64,000 nucleotides of DNA from an uncultured Lachnospiraceae bacterium (GCA_902793685.1 CADBEN010000003.1:62001-126000); one strand, 5' to 3'; shown: positions 32,679 through 41,842, numbered from the stretch's first letter. A program made the numbers and translations. The notes: generated from the letters alone by a model not told the origin.

Positions 32679-34190
32679 ATGAGCACTCCGGAAAGCAGAT
32701 TGCACAACAGCAGGATCATTGACGGGATAGCCTGTCTCTTTTCCATATCGTTTTTCATTGCCGCCGGCGTCGGAATGGTCTATACCGGCCTTTCCCTGCA
32801 GACGGTTCTGACCGACTGGGTCCGCATTATGACGTCGCCCGGCCCTCTGGTCACGGACTATTTCCGTCTCGGGAGTCTGCCCGCAGCCTTTCTGAACGCA
32901 GGCGCCTGCGGCATCAGCATGTGCTTTTTCATGATCCGGCTGCAGGGGAACTCCCACGCGAACACCCTGGCCGGCTTTTTCCTGGTCATCGCCCACTGCT
33001 TCTACGGACTGAATTTCCTGAACATGTGGCCCTGCTTCTTCGCTCCCATGATCTACATGTGGATGCGGAACCTGAACGTCAAGCAGAATCTTCATATCTG
33101 CATGTTCGCCACCTGTTTCAGCCCCTTCATCGGTGAATTCCTGTTCCGCTACACGCTCAAATACAGGTTTGTTCCCGGTGAAGTCCGGATCACCGGCGCC
33201 GGTCTGATCCTGGCGCTCCTGTTCACCCTGCTCATCGCTTTCGTGATCCCGGCCATTCTGCCCGGCGCCCAGGCCTGGCACAAAGGCTACAACCTCTACA
33301 ACGGCGGTCTTGCCTTCGGACTCTTCGGTTTCCTGGTCTATAATTTCATGTACAAGACCCTTGACGTCCCGAAGCCCCTGGTCATCAACTATTCCAATGA
33401 GCTGTACGAGGCAGTGCACCGCTCCTACCGCGGCTTTGCCACAGTGTACTTCCTGATCATCTTCCTGATCTGCCTGATCGCCGGCTGGATCCTGAATGAG
33501 GGAACCTTCTACGGATACGCGGATCTGATCCGGACCACCGGATATCAGTGCAACTACGCCCGGACTTTCGGAATGGATCTGGTCCTTATCAACATCGGCT
33601 TCTATGGCCTTTTCTTCTTTCTTTACGTCTTCCTGATCATCACCTTTACGCCGGGGGCCGGCTTCACAGGTCCCACCATCGGCGTGGTCATCGCTTCACT
33701 GACCTTCACTGCCCTGGGGCAGCATCCCAGGAACATCTGGCCGATCCTCTGCGGCTACCTGCTGCTCTACACCGTGGCGAGGGTGATCTCCAACCTGACC
33801 GGAAACGGCCTCGCCTGGTCCGTCTCGACCCAGGGCTACATCAACGGCGCAGCCTTCGCCACCGGACTCTGCCCTATCTGCGGGCGTTACGGAAAGCGGG
33901 CCGGTATCGCGGCCGGCTTCCTCTGCGCGGCCATGTGCACCGCCACCGGCGCCCTCCACGGCGGCCTGGTCCTCTACAACGGCGGCTTTACCGACGGCAT
34001 CACGGCGATGCTGCTGCTCCCCATCCTGGAACATTATCTTCCGGCACCGCGGGAGGATGCGGAGCCCACTTCCGTGGCTATGCGCGAGCAGATGACCCTG
34101 ACCGGTCCCGGCCGGCCCCGCCTGAAGCGCCCCTTCCGGCTGCGCAGGAAAGGGGACGCGGACAGTAAAGAAGCCGCAAAAAAACCATGA
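32679..34190 (+). CDS. DUF1576-like multi-spanning membrane protein
   Basis: 503 residues with about 12 hydrophobic segments. Features: GVGMVYTGLSLQTVLTDWVR, SPGPLVTDYFRLGSLPAAFL, a second half repeating a similar layout (TFTALGQHPRNIWPILCGYL), conserved-looking polar spots GALHGGLVLYNGGFT, and an Arg/Lys-rich tail. The lead resemblance is to DUF1576 membrane proteins, whose role is unknown. The weak GGGAAG ribosome-binding site sits right behind the terminator hairpin, so translation may depend on how that hairpin folds. The next gene starts 12 bases on. Confidence 0.6.
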   Translation: MSTPESRLHNSRIIDGIACLFSISFFIAAGVGMVYTGLSLQTVLTDWVRIMTSPGPLVTDYFRLGSLPAAFLNAGACGISMCFFMIRLQGNSHANTLAGFFLVIAHCFYGLNFLNMWPCFFAPMIYMWMRNLNVKQNLHICMFATCFSPFIGEFLFRYTLKYRFVPGEVRITGAGLILALLFTLLIAFVIPAILPGAQAWHKGYNLYNGGLAFGLFGFLVYNFMYKTLDVPKPLVINYSNELYEAVHRSYRGFATVYFLIIFLICLIAGWILNEGTFYGYADLIRTTGYQCNYARTFGMDLVLINIGFYGLFFFLYVFLIITFTPGAGFTGPTIGVVIASLTFTALGQHPRNIWPILCGYLLLYTVARVISNLTGNGLAWSVSTQGYINGAAFATGLCPICGRYGKRAGIAAGFLCAAMCTATGALHGGLVLYNGGFTDGITAMLLLPILEHYLPAPREDAEPTSVAMREQMTLTGPGRPRLKRPFRLRRKGDADSKEAAKKP

Positions 34191-34202
34191 CGGAGGTCTT
34201 TC

Positions 34203-35030
34203 ATGATTCTGTTGACCGCTGAAAACGGATTTCTCTCTTCTCTGACCGAGGGCAATATCGTGGTCATTGTGATCGTGGTCATTGCGGCCATCGCAGTTTT
34301 TCTGCTTCTCGGCCGCCTGCTCCACGTGCTGGTGCACCTGTCCTATATCATGAGCCAGGCGTCCTCGCTTTTCAGCGCGGCTAAGACCGCCTCCGAGAAC
34401 GAGCACGGGAACCAGCAGTACGGCGGGCCGCCCCAGAAAAGCCTGAACGACGTGACCCGCCTGCTCCTCCCGCTGATCCAGAAGGATTTCCCTGACTTCT
34501 CCTGGAAGGATTTCCAGAAGCAGACCGAAAACTGCATTGCCTCCGTGCTCCGCGCCTATGACCGTCAGGACGTCTCCGTCCTGGTCAATGCCTCCGAGCG
34601 GCTCAGGGACGCAGTGCTTCTGGACATCCGGGACGATAAGGACGCGGGGCTCCGCCGGCACTATTCTGACGTGGACATTCACAAGACTGCCATCGCGGAT
34701 TACCGGAACCGGGAAGGCCGCTGCGAGATCCGCATCGACAGCGCTCTGGGGTTCCGGACGTACAAGTCCGCGGAAAGCGGAAACCCGAAGATCAGACAGA
34801 GCGAGCGGGAACCCTACAAAGTCGAGACCATCTGCACCGCCACCCTGGTCCATATCCAGGACCTGAAAAAAGCAGGCAGTGAGCAGAAGATCATCGCCCC
34901 CACCTGCCCGCACTGCGGCGCAGTGCTCCACAGCACCGGCGAGAAGAAATGCCCCTACTGCGGCGGCGCTTTCACGGAATTCAACCTCAGGGTATGGTCC
35001 GTCGAAGCCGTAAAATTCGCGGAACGCTGA
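34203..35030 (+). CDS. Tim44/NTF2-like membrane-anchored protein with C-terminal zinc ribbon
   Basis: 275 residues after GGAGG. One strong membrane segment (residues about 18-38, VVIVIVVIAAIAVFLLLG). Residues 75-230 resemble the Tim44-like fold seen in Firmicutes: FPDFSWKDFQKQTENCIASV, YDRQDVSVLVNASERLRDAV, then strand-rich HKTAIADYRNREGRCEIRI. Residues about 231-255 are a zinc ribbon, CPHCGAVLHSTGEKKCPYCGG. It probably sits on the inner membrane face; function unknown. It is read together with the DUF1576 gene. Confidence 0.65.
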   Translation: MILLTAENGFLSSLTEGNIVVIVIVVIAAIAVFLLLGRLLHVLVHLSYIMSQASSLFSAAKTASENEHGNQQYGGPPQKSLNDVTRLLLPLIQKDFPDFSWKDFQKQTENCIASVLRAYDRQDVSVLVNASERLRDAVLLDIRDDKDAGLRRHYSDVDIHKTAIADYRNREGRCEIRIDSALGFRTYKSAESGNPKIRQSEREPYKVETICTATLVHIQDLKKAGSEQKIIAPTCPHCGAVLHSTGEKKCPYCGGAFTEFNLRVWSVEAVKFAER

Positions 35031-35037
35031 AAAGACA

Positions 35038-35069
35038 CGGCAGTCAGGTTCAGAGAACGCTGACTGCCG
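35038..35069 (+). terminator. Hairpin after the Tim44-like gene
   Basis: A ten-base perfect stem CGGCAGTCAG/CTGACTGCCG lies eight bases past the stop. There is no T-run, so it is a weak terminator or a 3'-end stabiliser. Confidence 0.55.
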
Positions 35070-35133
35070 CCCAGGCTGATTTTGTTATGCCCCTGCTGAA
35101 AAAAAGCGGGAGTTTTCTTCGCTGTAAAGAGCA

Positions 35134-36084
35134 TCAGAACTTGTAACCGCATTCCGTGCAGAACTTACCTCCGGTGCGGGGTGCCCCGCACATCGGGCAT
35201 GAGGAGCCGTCTGCCGGCTCCGCCTGCTGAGGAGCAGGCTCATAAATGATATTTATGTTGCCCATCCAGGCTCCGCCTGCAGGGATATGGACCTCTCTTT
35301 TCTCTTTAAGACTGCACTTCGACGCGATGGTTTTAAGAAGCGCAAGGGTCTTCTCCGGTTCCGTAAAGATCCTTTCCTCCTCTTTCCCAAAACGCACAAA
35401 AGCTTCCCATTTCCTGTCTTCCACGTAAGCTCCGACCGGATCACCGCAGAGTTCCCTTACCTGTGCCTTGACCTCAGGGATCAGTTCCGCCGGAACATCA
35501 TACGTTTCCAGGGTGTTCTCTTTCCGGAGTTCCAGATCCGCACCGCCTTTTCGGACCCGGAAAGAACTGGTCTTCCTGTCAAGCTGGGAAAAAGGAATGA
35601 GACCCGGCGGAAGATTGAGCGGCTTATGGTAGATCTGGTGGCAGACCGTGTCGAGTTCAAAATCCCCTTCCGGCAGGAACGCATTGGGATAACAGTAATT
35701 CATCAGGGCTTTCTCATCCATCGGTTCCCCTGATTCCGCCTGCAAAGCCTCCAGCATTCCCAGTAAAACCTGGTCATCCATGTCATACCAGCAGGTTTTT
35801 ATCCCTTCGGTCTTCTCGATCACCGCGGCTGTTTCCCTGCCGTTCAGCGAAGGCACCATGGGAAACAAACCGGAATGCTCCCCGGTGCATCTGCCCAGGA
35901 CCTCGCCGGCAAATCGCTCCGCCCTCTCCTTTGAGACCGCATAGTTCCTGCCGTCACGTGTAAGAAGATATATATCATCCCTGACATTCGCAAGTCTGAA
36001 GTCAGTGTTGGCGGGCGGTCCTCCCATCAATGAATTCTCGAAATGATGACGCTTAAGATCCCTGTACGCGATGTAGACCGGCAT
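35134..36084 (-). CDS. Unknown protein with C-terminal zinc ribbon
   Basis: 316 residues from the ATG at 36084 after AGGAGG. No signal or membrane segment. The N-terminal part (YIAYRDLKRHHFENSLMGG, YLLTRDGRNYAVS) and central part (LRKENTLETYDVPAELIPEV) belong to no family I recognise. The tail is Pro/Ala-rich and ends in a zinc ribbon (CPMCGAPRTGGKFCTECGYK). It lies 89 bases upstream of, and co-directional with, the end of another zinc-ribbon gene. Confidence 0.65.
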   Translation of the reverse strand: MPVYIAYRDLKRHHFENSLMGGPPANTDFRLANVRDDIYLLTRDGRNYAVSKERAERFAGEVLGRCTGEHSGLFPMVPSLNGRETAAVIEKTEGIKTCWYDMDDQVLLGMLEALQAESGEPMDEKALMNYCYPNAFLPEGDFELDTVCHQIYHKPLNLPPGLIPFSQLDRKTSSFRVRKGGADLELRKENTLETYDVPAELIPEVKAQVRELCGDPVGAYVEDRKWEAFVRFGKEEERIFTEPEKTLALLKTIASKCSLKEKREVHIPAGGAWMGNINIIYEPAPQQAEPADGSSCPMCGAPRTGGKFCTECGYKF

Positions 36085-36173
36085 AAACAGTTCCTCCTGA
36101 ATGTTTTCCTGAACTGCTGAAGGCGGGGATTCTGTGCATGCAGGATGACTCGTCTGTCCTGCTTACCGGAATC

Positions 36174-36995
36174 TTACCTGGGCTTTCCGCAGTTCGTGCA
36201 GAACCTGCCTGTATTTTCCGTCCCGCAGGAGCAGATCCAGCCTGCCGGTCTGGCATTTCCGCATTCCGGGCAGAATTTCCCGGAAGCTTCCGTTCCGCAG
36301 GAACAGATCCACTTGTCTTTTGAAATGATGACGGCAGTGCGCCGGGGCTCAGGCTGATTCACAGGCTGGCCCGGCGAAGAGGTTCCCTGCCTCTGCTGCT
36401 CCGGTGGCCCCATCATCATGAAACCGCCCATGCCTGCGAAACCGAAGCGCTCATCCTGGGTCTTCTCTTCATTCCGGATGCATTCGCCGGTCTCCTCACA
36501 CTTTTTGAACAGCTCTCCAATCTGATCTTCCAGACTCCTGTAAGTCATTCCTGCCGGTCCGCAATAGATGGTACAGCTCTCCCACGGGCTGCCTCCGATG
36601 CCGCTGTCGTCAAAGTGCATAGCGATCGTTGCGCTGGTGAAACAATCGTATACCATCGGAGTCTGGATATCCATTTTCGAAAGTTTCGCGAGCCGCTTTT
36701 CCTTCACAAAATCCCGGACCATCTGAGCAGCTTCAGGCGTGAGCCTGTACTCCAGGCAGGAATTCCTCCCGCCGCCGCCGGACCGGTCACTGTAAATGAC
36801 AGTCCCGTCAGAGTTCCACTCAATTTTTCTGGACCGGCTTCCGCCGCCCCCTGCCATCATGCTGTGGGTGCTGAGGTTATAACTGAATTCCACCAGCGGC
36901 CCGTGCGGCTCGTCTTCCACGCCTTCCGGGACCTTTGCCTGGGGGATGAGGTCCTCCGGATTTGCAGTGCCGGTTTCTTTTTTCAAATCCGCCAT
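36174..36995 (-). CDS. Unknown protein with two C-terminal zinc ribbons
   Basis: 273 residues from the ATG at 36995, about nine bases after GGAG. Residues 30-165 form an unrecognised beta-rich domain (VEFSYNLSTHSMMAGGGGSR, WNSDGTVIYSDRSGGGG). A Met/Gly/Pro-rich linker (GFAGMGGFMMMGPPEQQ) follows, then two nearly identical ribbons, WICSCGTEASGKFCPECG and WICSCGTENTGRFCTNCG. Such double ribbons occur at the ends of scaffold-like cytoplasmic proteins in Firmicutes. It is the first of two tandem zinc-ribbon genes on this strand. Confidence 0.65.
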   Translation of the reverse strand: MADLKKETGTANPEDLIPQAKVPEGVEDEPHGPLVEFSYNLSTHSMMAGGGGSRSRKIEWNSDGTVIYSDRSGGGGRNSCLEYRLTPEAAQMVRDFVKEKRLAKLSKMDIQTPMVYDCFTSATIAMHFDDSGIGGSPWESCTIYCGPAGMTYRSLEDQIGELFKKCEETGECIRNEEKTQDERFGFAGMGGFMMMGPPEQQRQGTSSPGQPVNQPEPRRTAVIISKDKWICSCGTEASGKFCPECGNARPAGWICSCGTENTGRFCTNCGKPR

Positions 36996-37059
36996 ATTCA
37001 AATTCTCCTTTTCTCTGGTGCCGGAAGTCAATTTTACATCTTTTCAGGCAGATCTCCTT

Positions 37060-37992
37060 TTACGGCGATTCTTTTCTGAAGTTCCTGTAGTATTCCCTGA
37101 TCCGGTCCATCAACTCTGCCGTCAGCGGCGGGAAATACCGGTTTGCCTGATACATCATGATCAGCGGGAGGACCAGTTCCGGCGCATGGAGGTCGATGCA
37201 GACCACGTCCAGCAGCGACTCGTTCCGCAGCCCTTCCTCCAGCATGAAGCAGAATCCGGCGCCGGCAGCGGTGAGATGCACCGCGGTATTGTTGTTCGAC
37301 GTGACGATCTTATGCGAGTAGGTCAGACGGTTCTTCATCAGGAAATTGTCGATGTAGGTTCCCAGAATGATCTCCGGGCCCCTGGAAATAAACCTTTCGT
37401 CCTGCAGAAGCCTCAGATCCGGAGAGCCTCCGTCCTCGCTCTGCTTCAGGAACTGATCCGCAAGTCTGTGATCCTTCGGAAGAACAAGAAGGATCTTCTC
37501 CTGCATCAGGGTCTCGGTGACGATTCCCTGGGGAAGTCCGTACGGGCTCATGCTGCGGATCCCGAAACTGACATTGCCGTTCAGGATCGCCGGGAACAGA
37601 TCCTCCGGCTGGGGTGCTTCCTCCAGACGGACGTCCGCATCCGGATGTGCTTCGAGAAAGTCCGGAAGGATCTTCGGCATGAGCCGCGCGCCCCGCCAGG
37701 TCCCGATGCCCACGGTCACCGTCTCCCCGCCGGAGCTGGAATTCATGTCCGCAACCATCTTCTGGTAAAGATAAGCATGTGTCTCCAGATATTCCCGGTA
37801 GACCTTTCCCGCCGGTGTCAGCCTCAGCGGGATGGTGCTGCGGTCCACCAGCGGCATTCCGACCTCCCTTTCCAGACGCTGCAGATGCTGACTCAGACTG
37901 GACTGGGTCAGGAACAGTTTCTCCGCCGCATGGGAGATATTGCCCTCGCGGGCGATGGTCAGAAAATATTCCGGATTCCGGTTCACGTACAT
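37060..37992 (-). CDS. LysR-family transcriptional regulator
   Basis: 310 residues after GGGGG. N-terminal winged helix-turn-helix (FLTIAREGNISHAAEKLFLT, QSSLSQHLQRLEREVGMPLV), then a substrate-binding effector domain from about residue 90 (VTVGIGTWRGARLMPKILPD). Target unknown: it is not divergent from an obvious operon. It lies 12 bases after no gene of related function (the M14 peptidase ends at 38005, on the same strand and upstream of it), so the two may be cotranscribed. Confidence 0.92.
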   Translation of the reverse strand: MYVNRNPEYFLTIAREGNISHAAEKLFLTQSSLSQHLQRLEREVGMPLVDRSTIPLRLTPAGKVYREYLETHAYLYQKMVADMNSSSGGETVTVGIGTWRGARLMPKILPDFLEAHPDADVRLEEAPQPEDLFPAILNGNVSFGIRSMSPYGLPQGIVTETLMQEKILLVLPKDHRLADQFLKQSEDGGSPDLRLLQDERFISRGPEIILGTYIDNFLMKNRLTYSHKIVTSNNNTAVHLTAAGAGFCFMLEEGLRNESLLDVVCIDLHAPELVLPLIMMYQANRYFPPLTAELMDRIREYYRNFRKESP

Positions 37993-38004
37993 GGTTTATC
38001 CCCC

Positions 38005-39297
38005 CTATTCCAGAAAATTGATCATGGCGTATCCGGTCTGTCCCTGATAGGTGACCCGGTAGAATTCATCGTTCGCGTACCCCTCAAAGGTCACTTCCGC
38101 GTCCAGCGGGATCCTGGCCAGTTCCTCTGCTCTTGAATTCGGCCTCGCCCTGAGATAGGTGTACTCGCTGCACTTGACCACCGTGAGGTGCTCCCCTGCT
38201 TCCAGTATCCTCGGCGGGATGCGGAACAGACGTCCTTCCGCCGCTGCCACCGCAGTCTCAAGAATAACGTACCTGTTCTCCTCCCAAAGCTTCCGGAACT
38301 CCTCTGCGTCGACTTGATTATCCTCGCCGCCGATCTCGATGGTGAAGCCGGGAATTCCTTCCTTTTCCAGCGCCCAGTCCTTCAGGCCGGCCGGGTCAAC
38401 ACTCTGGAAATTCACGTCGGTCCGGTATCCGGTGATCTGTGACAGTTCCTCTGCATAGGCTTCCGTCATTCTCCGGAGTTCCCCGTTCTGCCGGAAATAC
38501 CAGTAGATCACTTCGCCGGGCGCATGGTAGCAGAGTATGGCGGAAAACTTCTTTTCCCGTACAAGCTTCGCCACCGCCGCGGATTCCGCCTCACACTCCA
38601 CGGAAGTTCCCTTGTATTTCTTGTAGGAGGGATGATGCACCCCGTCGTCGTACTTTTTCCAGAGCGCATCGAAATTCCGGTTCAGGTCCACACCGTTCGC
38701 ATTGGACCACCACTGGGAAAAGTACAGTTCGTCCGCCGGCTGTCCGTCCTGTGCGGCAATGGACCGGGCCCGCACCTTCATCGCCGGAGTCCGGAGTCCG
38801 TCCAGACCGGACTGGCTGATCTCAACACCGTCCGGATTCAGCATGGGAAGAAAGTGGATCTCCGTATCCTCCAGCACTTCCCTGATCTCGTTCCCTTTGT
38901 ACTGTGTCCCGTCCTCCTCCTTTTCAAGGATGTCCAGGAGCTGGCACATGACAAGCCTGGAAGTGACATACTCCCGGGCATGGATCGCCCCGTTGACCAT
39001 GATGCGGTGGTTTGCGGCACTGTTTCCGATGACAATGTCAAACACTTCTCTTCCGTCTGCCGTCAGGGCCAGGGAATCGACCCGGAACTGACCGGCAAAC
39101 TGAAACCGCATCAGGTCAATGTCATGCATCATTTCATCATAAGTATAAAGCTCGCTGCTGCGGCAGAGCCAGCTTTCTTCCCGATGCTCCGGCTCATCGG
39201 TTTCCACCTGCCTCCACCGGCCGGATACAAGGAACACCGCCGCAGACACCAGACAGAACAAAAGGATCAAAGTGTTCAGCTTCTGATCATCTTTCAT
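38005..39297 (-). CDS. M14-family zinc carboxypeptidase with C-terminal SH3 domain, membrane-anchored
   Basis: 430 residues. A single N-terminal anchor (LNTLILLFCLVSAAVFLVSG) puts the enzyme outside the membrane. Catalytic domain at residues about 45-355: zinc ligands in GAIHAREYVTSRL (His-x2-Glu) and ILCYHAPGEV (His), substrate Arg/Asn in DLNRNFDALW, catalytic Glu in FTIEIGGEDNQV. An SH3b-like tail (YTYLRARPNSRAEELARIPL) probably binds the wall. This resembles gamma-D-glutamyl-diamino-acid peptidases of peptidoglycan recycling. The ribosome-binding site is weak (GAG). Confidence 0.9.
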   Translation of the reverse strand: MKDDQKLNTLILLFCLVSAAVFLVSGRWRQVETDEPEHREESWLCRSSELYTYDEMMHDIDLMRFQFAGQFRVDSLALTADGREVFDIVIGNSAANHRIMVNGAIHAREYVTSRLVMCQLLDILEKEEDGTQYKGNEIREVLEDTEIHFLPMLNPDGVEISQSGLDGLRTPAMKVRARSIAAQDGQPADELYFSQWWSNANGVDLNRNFDALWKKYDDGVHHPSYKKYKGTSVECEAESAAVAKLVREKKFSAILCYHAPGEVIYWYFRQNGELRRMTEAYAEELSQITGYRTDVNFQSVDPAGLKDWALEKEGIPGFTIEIGGEDNQVDAEEFRKLWEENRYVILETAVAAAEGRLFRIPPRILEAGEHLTVVKCSEYTYLRARPNSRAEELARIPLDAEVTFEGYANDEFYRVTYQGQTGYAMINFLE

Positions 39298-39330
39298 ATA
39301 TTTTTTCTCAGCGGAATCTCTCAGATTCTA

Positions 39331-39367
39331 AAAAAGAGCAGTTATACGGTCTCCCATATCACTGCTC
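39331..39367 (-). terminator. tRNA-Pro terminator
   Basis: GAGCAGT/ACTGCTC stem extended by ATA/TAT pairs, followed on the minus strand by T5-6. It lies 14 bases past the tRNA 3' end. Confidence 0.85.
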
Positions 39368-39380
39368 ACTTTTCGTTTCA

Positions 39381-39454
39381 TCGGGGCGACAGGATTCGAA
39401 CCTGCGGCATCCTGCTCCCAAAGCAGGCGCGCTACCGGGCTGCGCTACGCCCCG
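39381..39454 (-). tRNA. tRNA-Pro (anticodon UGG)
   Basis: 74 nucleotides fold as a full cloverleaf: acceptor CGGGGCG/CGCCCCG, D-arm GCGC, anticodon stem CCTGC/GCAGG with loop TTTGGGA (anticodon TGG) and T-arm GCAGG TTCGAAT CCTGT. The discriminator is A and CCA is not encoded. It has its own promoter and terminator. Confidence 0.98.
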
Positions 39455-39502
39455 TCGGCGCGGGATAAGTTCCGCGCTGTCCTGTGTTTTCAGAACACAA
39501 GA

Positions 39503-39531
39503 AGTATACCGTAAAACGCATTCATTTTCAA
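39503..39531 (-). promoter_or_regulatory. tRNA-Pro promoter
   Basis: TTGAAA (39526-39531), 17 bases, TATACT (39503-39508) on the minus strand, about 42 bases of leader before the mature tRNA. Confidence 0.85.
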
Positions 39532-39579
39532 TGACGTTTCCGCCGGCTGCAGGACTCACCGGAGGGCGCACAGGACCAT

Positions 39580-40071
39580 TCAGTCCTCCAGCTCGTGCAG
39601 GGTATATTCTGCCCTGCCCTTGTTATCGACGTCCATGATCATATAGGTCGGTCTGCGGCCTTCCTGCCGCGGATAGGACAGGCTGCCCGGGTTCAGCAGC
39701 GTCACGCCGTCGATGGTCTCCTGGAACGGGCGGTGTGTGTGTCCGAACATGGCGACGTCAAAGCCCCGGGCTTTCGCTTCCTTCCGGAGAAGCTCGGTGT
39801 CCAGAGACACGTTGTAATAGTGCCCGTGGGTCAGGAGACAGAGACTGCGGCCGATGCGGACCTCCTTCTCGCTTTCCAGCTCGGTAAAGAAATCATTGTT
39901 CCCCTTTAATACGATGAGCCGCGTCTGCACCGGAAGCCACTTCCGGTAAATGACCTCGCTCCCTTCTGCGTCGCCAAGGTGGATCATCATGTCGAACGGC
40001 GGTTCCCGGTCAAGCACTTTCTTCAGGTTCTCATTCTTTCTGTGGGTGTCACTTACGATCAGTATCTTCAT
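39580..40071 (-). CDS. YfcE/MJ0936-family metallophosphodiesterase
   Basis: 163 residues from the ATG at 40071, two bases after the rdgB stop. Metallophosphoesterase motifs in order: SDTHRKNENL, HLGDAEGSE, GNNDFF, LTHGHYYNVS and MFGHTHRPF, which supply the two-metal site. The family hydrolyses phosphodiesters (2',3'-cyclic nucleotides or model substrates); the physiological target is unknown. Last gene of the rlmL-rdgB-yfcE run. Confidence 0.92.
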   Translation of the reverse strand: MKILIVSDTHRKNENLKKVLDREPPFDMMIHLGDAEGSEVIYRKWLPVQTRLIVLKGNNDFFTELESEKEVRIGRSLCLLTHGHYYNVSLDTELLRKEAKARGFDVAMFGHTHRPFQETIDGVTLLNPGSLSYPRQEGRRPTYMIMDVDNKGRAEYTLHELED

Positions 40072-40073
40072 TT

Positions 40074-40673
40074 TTACTTCAGTTCGTCCTTCAGCTTCTC
40101 CAGCATCAGCCGCAGGGCCTTGCCCCGATGGCTGATAGCGTTCTTTTCCTCGTCTGTCAGTTCCGATGATGTCTTTCCGTACTGGGGAAGGTAAAGGATC
40201 GGGTCGTAGCCGAAGCCGTTGTCCCCGGCCGGGGCATAGGCGATCCTTCCTTCGTAGTCCGCGGTGGTGGTGAAACGTCTCCCGTCGGGGAGGATGCAGG
40301 CGATCGCGGCGGTAAACCGGGCGCTGCGGGCATCGCCCTCCACGCCCTCCAGACGGCGTATGATCTCCGCGTTCTTTACGCTGTAGGGCGTATCGCGGCC
40401 GAGCCATCGGGCGGACCAGATCCCCGGCTCCCCGTTCAGATAGTCCACCACCAGGCCGGAATCGTCCGCCATGACGATGGCATCCGGACAGAGTGCGTGT
40501 ACCGCCTCCGCCTTGATCATGGCATTCTCCGCAAAGGTGGTCCCGTTTTCCTCGGGATCCGCCTCACATCCGGCTTCCTTCATGGAAAGGATCTCCGCGT
40601 CGAGATCCGCAAAAATCTCCCGGACCTCCCTCATTTTATCCTTATTGCCGGTGGCAATCACGATTCTGTGCAT
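40074..40673 (-). CDS. rdgB: RdgB/HAM1 XTP/dITP pyrophosphatase
   Basis: 199 residues from the ATG at 40673, which shares TGATG with the rlmL stop. It removes deaminated purine nucleotides (XTP, ITP, dITP) by releasing pyrophosphate. Motifs: ATGNKDKMREV, ADDSGLVVDYLNGEPG, NGFGYDPILYLP and AISHRGKAL. Full-length for the family. Confidence 0.95.
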   Translation of the reverse strand: MHRIVIATGNKDKMREVREIFADLDAEILSMKEAGCEADPEENGTTFAENAMIKAEAVHALCPDAIVMADDSGLVVDYLNGEPGIWSARWLGRDTPYSVKNAEIIRRLEGVEGDARSARFTAAIACILPDGRRFTTTADYEGRIAYAPAGDNGFGYDPILYLPQYGKTSSELTDEEKNAISHRGKALRLMLEKLKDELK

Positions 40674-41842
40674 CACTGTTTTTCCTCCGGGCGCTTCCGC
40701 TTCGGCGGCCTCGGCCCCATAAACTGATAGAAGTAGGTCTTCATCATACCGTTGTAGATCTTCCGGTTCCGGTCCGCCTTCCGTCCGATACACTTCTCCG
40801 CGTCCGGGAAGGAGGTGATCACATACAAAGACCAGTCATCCAGCGCCGCGAAACGCTGCCCGAGGGTCCGGTACAGTGCGGCGATGCTGCCGTCCTCGTC
40901 CTTCAGGCGCTCTCCGTAAGGCGGATTTGTGATGATGAACCCGTACTTTTTCGGATGGGAGAGCTCCGCCACATCCCGCTGCTGAAAATGGATCAGGTGA
41001 TCCACGCCCGCCTGCTCCGCGTTGATGCGGGCGGAACGTATGACCGCGGGGTCGATGTCGTAGCCCTGAATGTCGGTCCCGATCTTCGTATTCAGCAGAT
41101 CGTTCGCCTCGTCCACCGCTGCGTACCACTCTTTTTTCGGGACCAGATGGTCCCAGGTCTGGGCAGTAAACTCCCGGTTCATGCCCGGAGCCATATTCGC
41201 GGCGATCATCGCGGCCTCGATGGGGAAGGTCCCGCTGCCGCAGAAGGGATCCACCAGGATCCGGTCTCCGTGCCAGGGTGTCAGAAGGATCAGCGCCGCA
41301 GCCAGCGTTTCGGTGATGGGCGCCTTCGCGGCCATGGTGCGGTAACCCCGCTTGTGCAGGGAATCGCCGCTGGTGTCAAGGCAGACTGTGACCACGTCGT
41401 TCAGGAGCGTGACCCGAAGCGGATAGCTGTCGCCGGTCTCCGCAAAACGCTCCAGGCCGTAGCAGCGGCTCATCCGGCGCACCATCGCCTTTTTCATGAT
41501 CGACTGGATATCCGACGGAGAAAAGAGCCTGCTGTTCACCGAGGTGGCCTTGGTGACCCAGAATTTCCCGTCCTTCGGGATGAACTCTTCCCAGGGAAGC
41601 GCAGCCGTTCCTTCAAACAGCTCATCGTAGGTCGTCGCCTTGAATTCGCCGACCTTCAGGAGGACGCGCTCCGCAGTACGGAGCCAGACGTTTGCCCTGG
41701 CGATCCCTTCCGCGTCTCCGGCAAAACTGACTTTTCCGTTCTCCGTCCTCGTGACGTCGTATCCGAGATCCGTGATCTCTCTTTTCAGGACCGCTTCCAT
41801 GCCAAAGTGGCAGGGCGCGACCAGTTCAAATACCTTTCCCAA
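40673..41842 (-). CDS. THUMP-domain 23S rRNA methyltransferase (RlmL/YpsC-type)
   Basis: 389 residues with a TTG start at 41842 (FELVAPCHFGMEAVLKREI follows), eight bases after GGAG. An in-frame ATG at 41920 has no ribosome-binding site. THUMP domain at residues about 45-150, then an SAM-dependent N2-guanine methyltransferase: DPFCGSGTFPIEAAM (SAM loop), GYDIDPAVIRSARINAEQAG and ITNPPYGERLKDE (NPPY catalytic motif). It corresponds to the stand-alone RlmL half found in Firmicutes. First of three coupled genes. Confidence 0.9.
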   Translation of the reverse strand: MGKVFELVAPCHFGMEAVLKREITDLGYDVTRTENGKVSFAGDAEGIARANVWLRTAERVLLKVGEFKATTYDELFEGTAALPWEEFIPKDGKFWVTKATSVNSRLFSPSDIQSIMKKAMVRRMSRCYGLERFAETGDSYPLRVTLLNDVVTVCLDTSGDSLHKRGYRTMAAKAPITETLAAALILLTPWHGDRILVDPFCGSGTFPIEAAMIAANMAPGMNREFTAQTWDHLVPKKEWYAAVDEANDLLNTKIGTDIQGYDIDPAVIRSARINAEQAGVDHLIHFQQRDVAELSHPKKYGFIITNPPYGERLKDEDGSIAALYRTLGQRFAALDDWSLYVITSFPDAEKCIGRKADRNRKIYNGMMKTYFYQFMGPRPPKRKRPEEKQ

